Shown here: positions 56,031 through 64,000 of the stretch, piece by piece
Layout: every line of letters starts with the position of its first letter
How positions within the stretch are numbered: position 1 is the first letter of the stretch
Assembly: GCA_020736575.1 (NCBI GenBank)
Contig: JAGPYM010000012.1
Coordinates: 682,001 to 746,000 of the forward strand
Length of the DNA: 64,000 nucleotides
From: Thelonectria olida
Lineage: Eukaryota; Ascomycota; Sordariomycetes; Hypocreales; Nectriaceae
Direction: 5' to 3'
The notes under the pieces: generated by a model
What the model was told of the DNA's origin: nothing
Seen by the model: the letters and a program-made list of their open reading frames with translations, nothing else
Databases searched by the model: none
Translations under genes and position numbers: made by a program

Positions 56031-57642
56031 AGGAAAAACGTTTGGTGGCGAGAGGAGGTTTCGGCTTTGCTTTTCGGTCTGGTGTAAGGGGGGAAATGGA
56101 TTTCGTGCCTACACTACGAGTTGACGAACTGGGCGTCAGCACCCGATCTTCGGTCATAGAGGCTGGTCGATTAGCAATGAAAAAAAAATTGCATGGTCTC
56201 GGACCCTTCAACAAGAAACCGCGAATGTGCTTTGGGGAGTTGATGTCGAAGAGTGATCTAATGGACCAACCAGCGTAAGCCTTTGGGACTCGTGGGTATA
56301 GGATCAGGTTCGCTCGGGATAGCATTCGGACAGCTCCTCTAGGTGGCGGGTTTGGAACTGCCAGAAGCAACGCGGCAACGGCAACGGCGCATAAGCTACT
56401 TAGAGGATGTCCTCGCGATGTCGACCTCTTAGCTAGAAGAGTTGCTAGGTGATTCGAGATACGCATTCATGGTGGATCAGGGTCCTCTGCCTGGCAATCC
56501 GATGGGTGAAGCCGGCAGGTGCGCTTGTTTTGAGTCAGCAACACAACGACAGATCAGAATTGCAGAAGGGCATAAATCATAGTTGAGGTCTTGGTGGGCC
56601 ATGGCTCTCGACGATGCATCCCTCCCTCCCGAGCGTAGCGCAGTGGGGTTGTTCCAAGCGCGCGAGCATCGGACAACGCACTCGTGGAGGTCGAGGCTGC
56701 GTTGCGCGACGATTTCAGCCGATGCGCCAACCCCCTCAATAACAAGAGCGTGTAAACAAAAACAATGGCTTTATGCGCGTTTCTTTTTCTTTTCTTTTTG
56801 GTTTTTCATGGGTAGGTGTAGTTGCAGGCGAGAAGGTGACGATAATCCAACGGCGGGCCACGTCGGCAGATGAGGGGATGGTGTTGCCGATTCCGCAGCC
56901 CTGTGCCTGGTTGGGTTAATGGTCATGGATCAGGGTGACATTTGAGGCTATGACATGGACAATGGTACATATGAGAACAGAGACGTAGGTCATTTGGTAG
57001 GATGTGTTGAACACAGGAGACGAGGCAAGAACGAGGCATGTGCGATTATGTGCAGGTGTATGTGTATGTGACGGGCCAGGTGCAGCAAGAGATGTGGTTC
57101 GCAGGAAAGCAAAGCAAGCCAAGGTCAGACACAGAAGTATGCGTAGAAACTACCTACAAAGAAAGCAAGGAAACACGGCAGAACAAATCAGCAGCAGACG
57201 AATCAGAGTAATTGGACAACCAACGGTGAAAGAAAAGGCTGACCAGACCAAGGCCCTCGAGACTAGAACTAGTTCACGTAGATGTGTGTGGGAACTAGGT
57301 AGGAACTATTGACCAAGGAATGAACCCCCGAAAGGCTCGAGGAAAGACGACAACCAGCCAGAAGCATCGTAGGGGCCTGTTCGAGAGAGGCCAAGGCCCA
57401 TAGTTGCAAGGCCCGGTGTGAGAGCGAGCCCATCACGCGGTCACCTCTCACCCGGCCGGCAAAAAATCTGAGAGGGGCAGCAAGCAACCAGCAAGGGGAC
57501 GCGAGGGAGCGCGGGCGGTCCCTGGTGGCCAACGCCCGAGCTGAATGGTTGCAGATACGGAAGCCGTGAAGAATGAGAATTGAATTGGAGGTTTCGTGAA
57601 GGACAGTCTCGGACATGTCCATCTATCCCTTGTCCATGTCCA

Positions 57643-57666
57643 TGCCTGTGCCTGTGCCTGTGCCTG
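57643..57666. repeat. TGCCTG hexamer repeat (4 units)
   Basis: Four perfect tandem TGCCTG units, followed by a degenerate TGTATG, in the intergenic region. Confidence 0.9.
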
Positions 57667-59067
57667 TGTATGATGAGGCTTGGTTGCGACTTTGGACAAT
57701 GCCGCCCACTAAGAAACCCGCCGAGCTGCGCCACCTCGTGCCGAGAGAGCAGACATGACAGCATATTTAGATACAGGTACGAAGCAGTCAGCGTTGAGTA
57801 ACGGAGGGAGTTGGGCCAGGCAATTTGCGAGGCCTCTTCTCAGCAAGAGATGGAGAGGGATAGCAGAGAGAGGCTATTGACATTTCGATGATGCTCTAAC
57901 ACGGGACCGCATCATAACTGGGTCAGTTGGGCGGATGCATTGCTTCGTCCTTGGATGACCCGGCATGGTCACACGTGTGAGCGTCCTGGCTTCCCGATCC
58001 ATAGGACCACATTTCCCCGGCACAGTACAGTACAGCACAATGAATTGCTTAGGTGGTAGGAAGCGTACTCGACGACAAGAAGAAACAGGACTGCATATTC
58101 GTAAGAGCACTGCATAGCAACGTCGGGACTCTTGCAGCTCTCGGGCATCCCCAAACAGCACTCACTCCATGGTAGGTACAGCCTACCTCCAGCGCCAGCC
58201 AACCAACAGACTTATCCACCCATCCATCCATCATCCATCAGACTTCGATTCCTCTTTTACTTGCCACAGCCGTCCTTTTATTCTTCGTTGATCGTTATCC
58301 TCGTTTATTTGCCCCTCGTATCCTCATCGAGTCTTCTCTGCCTGATCCTCCCAACTTGTGGTCAACGTGGCATTGGCGGTTATTGGGCCGTGGCTCTGCC
58401 TCTTTTCCACTGCGCGTCTGCCTGCCTTCTTGGTGCCAGTTCCCTATCGCGTATCATCGTGGGATTGACCGACCACAGACCCCCCTGCCTCGGTTCCTGA
58501 TCAGTCTTCTTCTCTCTCTCTTCTTCTCTTTTTCCTGTTAAAAATACCCCGAGATCCTTCCTCCCTTTCTTTCCCCCACTCTCTCTCCTTCTGGCGAGTT
58601 TCAGTTTGGTCCGGATAAAGTTCCCTCCAAGAGCCGGCCAACCTTACTTCCAGTCACTCGGCCACTGGGTACTTCGTCAGTGCCTGTTTGGCCCCTCTTC
58701 TCTCTCATCATTAAAGGCCAGACGTCGAGCGAGCCAGGGTCGCCACTCTAGGTGGTGCCTGTTTATTAGTCGTTCCAGTCTATTACACTGCTGCTCAGCG
58801 CAAGGTGTTTTCTGTACCGAGTACTCGCGCCATTCGAGCGGGATTGGAGCCATTCACCAGCCCAGCAATCTCGCATTGGAATTTCCAACCCGACTACAAC
58901 ACAAAGGACTAATTACACCTTTTCGACGCACCACCTACCTAAACGCAAACGAAAAATAATACGGCAAAAGAGAAAACAAGGGAACTCCAGCTATTCTGCA
59001 ACCAAAGGGGAGGCAGAAAAGGGAAACAAAAAGAACCAACAAAAAAACAACATCTTACCATATCAGG

Positions 59068-59708
59068 GTACGTATCTAGACGTGCATGATCCTAGGAAGA
59101 CCGAGACCTGACCAAGACCCAAGTTCCCCTTCAGGCATTGCTTCTCGCCAGTCACAACAGTTGGCCACGCACATATTTGTCGTGGGCCTCTTGTTCACGG
59201 GATCCAGCAGTTGCTCACCCGTCACTCAGTCAGCCAGCACCGGGCAGCCAGCCAGCCAGCCACCGAATAAGTGACGGTACCTTACCCAACCTGAGCTACG
59301 ATCCAAGTGTACTTCGTGCCTTAGCAAACGCACGCAACTCTGGCACCCTGGCCCGGAAAGGAAAGCTGCAAGACGCACGCCTAAAAAAGACACCAGTCAC
59401 GCCTCATTGGCCCCATCCAGGTCCCTTGGTCCCCTAACACGCGCGAAATCCGCCTCCAGTTCAGACGGGCTGCAAATCTTCCTTCTTCCTCTTTCAAAAA
59501 CCGCCCCCCCCAGCTCCAGCTTCAGGCGCTGAGTACCTCCACTAATACATCGCCAACCCAAAACCATCCCGCCCCGGAAATCAATCCATCACCACCAGAC
59601 CTCACCCATCCGACCGCCCGCCTTTTTCCAACACAAGTTGTCGCTCCCGCTCCGACTAAAAAAACCATCCAACCGGTTTTTCTTTTACATGTTTTCATCA
59701 AGTTTCAG
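59068..59708 (+). other. Candidate intron in the 5' leader of the RING-PHD gene
   Basis: A strong donor-like GTACGT at 59068 and an acceptor TTTCAG ending at 59708, preceded by a T-rich tract, bracket 641 nt that end 23 nt before the start codon. Long leader introns are common in filamentous fungi. This is inference from motifs alone. Confidence 0.3.
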
Positions 59709-59731
59709 GCTGTATTATCGAATTCGACATC

Positions 59732-61968
59732 ATGTCTGAACCGGAGCAGTGCATTATATGCCTGGATCCTCTGCCACACCCCTCGTCTCTGGACGCTGAC
59801 GATGGTGGTGCTGCTGTTGGCGGTGTCGTCCCTGTTTCTCTTGTTAATGGGGGCGCTGTGGGTGACGCCGTGCCAGTACCCGCCGCTACCGCCCCCAAAG
59901 TCAATGGCGATAATAGTGAAGACCTCGACTTGGTCGCCGCTCTCGATGGCTGCAATCACATTATTCATAATGCTTGCATCCGTTCGTGGGCTCAAAAGAC
60001 AAATACCTGTCCCATTTGCAGGAATCCTTTCCATTCGGTGCGCGTCTACAACGGCCTTGACGGTAAGTTGACTTGTTCATCCATAACCCCCCTCCATGCC
60101 TGCGTGCACCCGCTGATTCATCGACTTTACCTGCAGGCACCATCGTTTCCGAGTACGAAGTTCAAGACAAGAAGCAAGTCGCCGAGTTCGATGTCCAACA
60201 GTGGCTAGGCGATAACCCTGAAGAAGAGGATGAGCCAGATAACCCTTGTCCCATCTGCAACTCCTCAGAGCGGGAGGATGTCCTACTGCTTTGCGATAGC
60301 TGCGATGCCGTGTACCACTCCCACTGCGTTGGGCTCGATGCCATTCCTGACGGTGACTGGTACTGCATGGAGTGTGCCCATCTTTTCCAGCTTGGTGCAG
60401 AACCAGAGTCTACCGAGGCTGGCGACCGATCCCCGCGACCCGAATATGTCAGACGTCCTGAACCCAGAAGCGTGCGAGGATTCCACGTCCGAACGAGGGC
60501 TCGCCTGCGAAGGGCTCGCCGCCAGGCTCGTAATATGGAATGGCAAGGCGCTTGGGGGCAATTTTCCGGTCGGTTCTACGAAATGAGTGAGCTGGACCTG
60601 GACAATCATGACGAAGAGGACGAGGAACTCGAACAGTACCGACGATTCCAAGCACTTGGCCGTCGTGAACTGGACCGCTGGCAGCAACGATTAGATATTG
60701 CCCAACGACTCGGCGCTCGCGACGCCTTTGCCAACAATATTCCTCCAGCTATTAGCGAGCGCTTGCAGCCACCTCCCCCGCCGATCGAAACTCGGGACGA
60801 GAGGCGGTCTTGGGGTGCGCTTGATCGTGCACGCGAAGCCGAGGATCCGAACCCAAACCCCAACTCGCGCAAGCGCAAGGCCCGGTCTGTGAGCGCATCT
60901 CCAAGGGAGCCCGTCCAAGAACCAGAGCGCAAGCTCAAGCGACCGCGCACCCGGCGGTTACCGACGACTCACAACGGTGAGGGCTCAAGCTCTGTGCCAT
61001 CTCCTGCTGTGGCCGGACCCTCAACCCTGAGGGCCACAAACGGACTTCCCAGGAACGGTGCGCTGAACGGTACATCGAACGGGACCATAAACGGCACGTC
61101 GAATGGTGTGTCGAATGGCATGCCAAATGGCACATCGAGTATCGATCCACCCTTGGTATCGTCCCTACTCAAAGAGCTCGAACCGTATGCCACGTCGGAG
61201 GACGAGACGTCGTTGCCCATTTTCGGATGGCGACAGCCCCCAGACGCCTCGTCGCCAGCCATTTCTCCAGTCATGTCTCCATCTCCCTCTGCCTACGGGA
61301 GCCCTCGCGCACTTTCCCTCACTCCGCCCCCGCTACCCAGCGTGGGCGGTCGGCCAACGTCGCCAACACTTTCTCTGAGCACGAATATTCAGCCCAGATA
61401 CCCACCTGCAAATTATTCTCCTACTCGCAACCGCAGCGATCATTCTCCTACTCGCAAGAACAACGATCAGTCCCCTACTCGGAAGAACCGCGATCATTCT
61501 CCCACTCGCAAGAGCCGTGATCATTCTCCTACTCGTAAGAACAGCGATCATGCCGATTCGGAAACACGACCTGTCATACCGGAGGGCCGTCCACTAGAGC
61601 TGCGCCAGCCCCGTCCGCGTCGATCAATCCAGGTTCCGGCGCAAACAGATGAGCAGCAGCATCACCAACAGCAACAACAGTCACCACAACTCCAACCCCA
61701 ACCTCAACCTCAACAATCCCCGCCCAGATGGACCATGACGCAAGAAGAGAAGAAGAGCATAAACGACATTGTCAAAACTGCATTGAGACCGCATTGGCGA
61801 GCGCAAAAATTGACGGTAGACCAGTATGCGGCTATCAATCGAGACATTTCGAGGAAACTTTATGATGAAGTCAAGGACGCATCGTCACTAAACGAACAAG
61901 CCCGCAGATCATGGGAAAACCGGGCCAACAAAGAGGTTGCCCAGGCGGTATCGGAGCTTCAAGCTTGA
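59732..61968 (+). CDS. RING and PHD finger protein, Asr1/PHRF1-like
   Basis: Two exons, 59732-60062 and 60137-61968, giving 720 aa; a 74-nt intron separates the RING from the PHD finger. The RING begins CIIC (7-10) and resumes about 60 residues later with CNHIIHNACIRSW and CPIC, so its first loop is greatly expanded. The PHD finger (about 146-195) has CPIC, LLCDSCDAVYHSHCVGL and WYCMEC. Two Asn-Gly and SPTRK repeat arrays follow. The C-terminal 85 residues (from WTMTQEEKKSINDIVK) form a helical bundle-like region reminiscent of the SRI domain that binds the phosphorylated RNA polymerase II tail. Yeast Asr1 and animal PHRF1 share the RING-PHD layout and are ubiquitin ligases linked to RNA polymerase II. 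A nuclear ubiquitin ligase acting on chromatin or transcription is the best inference. Confidence 0.88.
61054..61137 (+). repeat. In-frame 12-nt tandem repeat (NGxx x7)
   Basis: Seven consecutive 12-nt units each encode Asn-Gly followed by two variable residues, often Thr-Ser, in the RING-PHD protein. Confidence 0.9.
61417..61551 (+). repeat. In-frame 27-nt tandem repeat (SPTRKNxDH x5)
   Basis: Five contiguous 27-nt units encode variants of Ser-Pro-Thr-Arg-Lys-Asn-x-Asp-His. Each unit has an SPTR site that could be phosphorylated by proline-directed kinases. Copies differ by a few substitutions. Confidence 0.92.
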
Positions 61969-63155
61969 AGTGATCACGGCAAAAGAAGGAGACGACGGCG
62001 AGCGGAAATTGATTTTATCAGGCGTTCCAGGGATTATCGGCGGTCCATATTTGGTTTTGATACCCAGCATCATTTGACGGGGACGACACATTACTCATTG
62101 TTTCGCTAGCGAGGTGTCGTGTTGGAGTCGGATCGGATCGGAGTACACTCGACTGTCGGGTCTAGTCATATGGTATCTTGGGCCCAGTTGATTGGCTCTC
62201 CCATCGTGTAGGTAGTTTTTGTCTAAATATCGTCTCCTCTGGCTTTGTGAGGCCTAGGGTTTAGGAAAGTCAGAGACCGGCGCAGCAATTGAGCTTCATA
62301 CAGTGTAGCCGTGTGCCTGCAGAGTGACCTGATGTGACCAAAAACACCTGACGAGCAATGTTTAGCCGGTGACTTGGACGACGGATGAAGGGTTACCGAC
62401 GAAATCTCCCATCAATCGGCGAAGACACCAGAGCCAATACCGTAGTCCGAATTGGGAGCTTCGAAGCTGTCCGATTGCCGGATTCGGTTCCAAGTAGGTA
62501 GGGAGCGACGACGAAATCACAGAAGTGGTGAAATACCACCAATTAAGGAAAATGGGGTTATGAAGTTCTCACAATGCGGTCGAAATAGATGCCGTACTGG
62601 TTTGCTCGCGGCCCAGCACCATCCAGAACCCTCCTTTTTCACTGAGAGGGAAGAAGCATTAATGAGATGTCAGCAGTATCTATCTAACAGAACCCGGTAG
62701 AGACAATAAGAAGTTGCAGGCCCCGCTAGCGAAAAGACTGCGATGGAATTCACTCTCGGCACAGGATAAATGATCGGGACGTTCTGGAGGCGGAACGGGT
62801 CTCGACGATAAGGAAATTGTGCCTTGAGAGGAGAGAGGAAAAGAAAAAAAGAAGAAGGGATGGGAAGGGTTTTCTGCCGTGGGTTAGGAAAGCTCTGGTG
62901 GGTACTTATGCCTGAGGTATCGAAGCTCAGCGTGGCTGAAAAGTGGGAGGTGAGGCTGGAAATTCTGGGTTACGTAAGTTACTTTCAGAGAACCGCTGGA
63001 GGACGTTCGCCAATGAGCGTTAAGCTGGGTACGTACCGACCAGCTTTCTCCGTTTGGTCATTGGAAAAAGTTCGAGAGACGCGGACGGCCTTGAACATCA
63101 CCAGCTTCCTTCTGGCTTCACTCGCTCACAGGAGTCCACACACTTAATGCCTAGC
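61969..63155. promoter_or_regulatory. Downstream region of the RING-PHD gene and promoter of mL46
   Basis: 1.2 kb between two plus-strand genes. Open frames at 62452-62700 and 62824-63147 are short, lack domains and overlap likely leader sequence. No other element was recognised. Confidence 0.5.
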
Positions 63156-64000
63156 ATGGCTGCCTCGAGTAGGGGTGGACGAGCCGTTCAGGCCACTCTA
63201 TCAAGTGAGTTTCCCGCCGTAATGTCGCCAATTGACTTGCTCGGGTGCGGTGTAAAGCCAAGGGCCAATTCAGAGAATTGAACTGACCGTCTGCTTGCAA
63301 CTCGGCAGCATCTCCCAATCTTTGCGCCCGATGCGCCTCTTCAGCCTCCCTGTCACCCTTTGCCAGACGACTGTACTCCTCCGCCGCCGCTGCGACGACG
63401 CCCAGCACAGATGAATCCGCAACTCCAACGGCTTCGAAGCCCCCACCTCCTCCGTACGACGTCCGCTCCGGCATGATCCTCACCCGCCCGCCCATCACCA
63501 CGCGCACGCTGCACCCCTTCGAGAACGCCTTCTTCTTCTACCAGAAGCGCCTCGAGGAGCGCCTCAATACGCCCTTCATCACCAGCATCTACTACAAGCC
63601 AGACACGGCACGCCGTCTGGACTGGAACATCAAGGTGCAGTCCCGCAGCGGCACCGTCGCCAAGGAGCTGGGCGTCTACAACGGCAAGGCCAGCAAGGCG
63701 TGGGATGACGAGCTGCACGTCGGCGACTCCCTGAGCGACCAGGAAAGCGTCGTCAAGGCGCTGCTCAAGGACGCAGAGGCCCGCGTGTCCGACGACGCTG
63801 AGGTCATTGCCCCCGAGGACGTGGTCCCCGTCGAGGCGCCGCCGAGCCGCGTGACCGAGGCCGATAAGAAGGGCGACGTGCAGCGTTTGGATCGACAACT
63901 CGACCGGACTCTGTACTTGGTTGTCAAGGGCGAGAATGGTTGGGGTTTCCCCTCGGACGTGATTGCCAAGGACGAGAACCTACATGAGGTTGGTTCCCCA
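63156..64000 (+). CDS. mrpl17: Mitochondrial large-subunit ribosomal protein mL46 (MRPL17), partial at right edge
   Basis: Exon 1 is 63156-63204 and exon 2 runs from 63309 to at least 63988; the intron 63205-63308 is 104 nt. The first 243 codons are visible. The N-terminus MAASSRGGRAVQATLS and the following Ser/Arg/Ala-rich stretch (ARRLYSSAAAATTPS) form a mitochondrial presequence. Then come the family features PPYDVRSGMILTRPPITT, HPFENAFFFYQKRLEERLN and the Nudix-like part ending LYLVVKGENGWGFPSDVI. A GTTGGT immediately after the codon for Glu at 63986-63988 may be the donor of a second intron, because family members usually continue with Ala-rich sequence there; the last 12 bases may therefore be intron. 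The 3' part lies outside the window. Confidence 0.9.

Larger units (their letters stand above)
56031..59731. promoter_or_regulatory. 3.7-kb intergenic region and long leader upstream of the RING-PHD gene
   Basis: Both flanking genes are on the plus strand. No coding gene is supported; the 180-codon minus-strand frame over the end of eL43 has no domain. From about 58200 the sequence turns pyrimidine-rich (strong CT runs at about 58505-58590), suggesting transcription of the RING-PHD gene begins near there and that its leader exceeds 1 kb. Confidence 0.5.

Noticed and set aside
55924..56466. 180-codon minus-strand frame over the end of eL43
   Set aside because: It overlaps the last eL43 exon antisense, with no domain or splicing context.

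Overview
This window is nuclear DNA of a filamentous ascomycete, most likely a Sordariomycete and possibly Hypocreales. The evidence is short spliceosomal introns (about 45-130 nt, GTRNGT donors, GCTAAC/GCTGAC-type branch sites), single-copy genes on both strands without operons, long pyrimidine-rich leaders, and fungal versions of Bre1, Bdp1, Rad23, Utp16, Nht1, Rmd1/Sif2 and a RING-PH-VWA scaffold. The order is assigned from general resemblance only. I reconstructed 16 protein-coding genes exon by exon. Fifteen are complete and keep an open frame across every proposed junction; the last runs off the right edge.

Layout. 1.6-5.7 kb (-): full-size ABC-B multidrug transporter. 9.7-10.6 kb (+): SARAF-like ER membrane protein. 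11.1-13.7 kb (-) and 14.2-16.0 kb (+): divergent pair, the histone H2B ubiquitin ligase Bre1 and the Pol III factor Bdp1. 16.5-18.1 kb (-): Rad23. 19.5-20.9 kb (-): unrecognised four-helix membrane protein with a microsatellite-rich upstream region. 27.7-29.7 kb (+): (6-4)-type photolyase/cryptochrome, ending only 31 bp from the stop of an unknown mitochondrial TPR-like protein (29.8-30.9 kb, -), which is divergent from Utp16 (31.3-32.2 kb, +). 41.3-45.0 kb (+): Far1/Ste5-like RING-PH-VWA protein. 46.2-48.1 kb (-): chaperonin subunit Cct8, divergent from the INO80 subunit Nht1 (49.1-50.3 kb, +). 50.7-52.4 kb (-): Rmd1/Sif2 (DUF155). 53.1-54.6 kb (-): saccharopine-dehydrogenase-like oxidoreductase, divergent from ribosomal protein eL43 (55.4-56.0 kb, +). 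59.7-62.0 kb (+): RING-PHD protein of the Asr1/PHRF1 type. 63.2 kb to the edge (+): mitochondrial ribosomal protein mL46, partial.

The genes are mostly housekeeping (transcription, chromatin, ribosome, proteostasis, DNA repair) and do not form a pathway. I see no secondary-metabolite cluster, recognisable transposon, CRISPR array, rRNA or tRNA. Three stretches are gene-poor: 5.7-9.7 kb, 20.9-27.7 kb and 32.2-41.3 kb. The items that most deserve follow-up are the RING-PH-VWA scaffold, the RING-PHD protein with its expanded RING loop and tandem repeats, the unknown four-helix and TPR-like proteins, three introns whose retention would keep the frame open, and the long gene-poor tracts.
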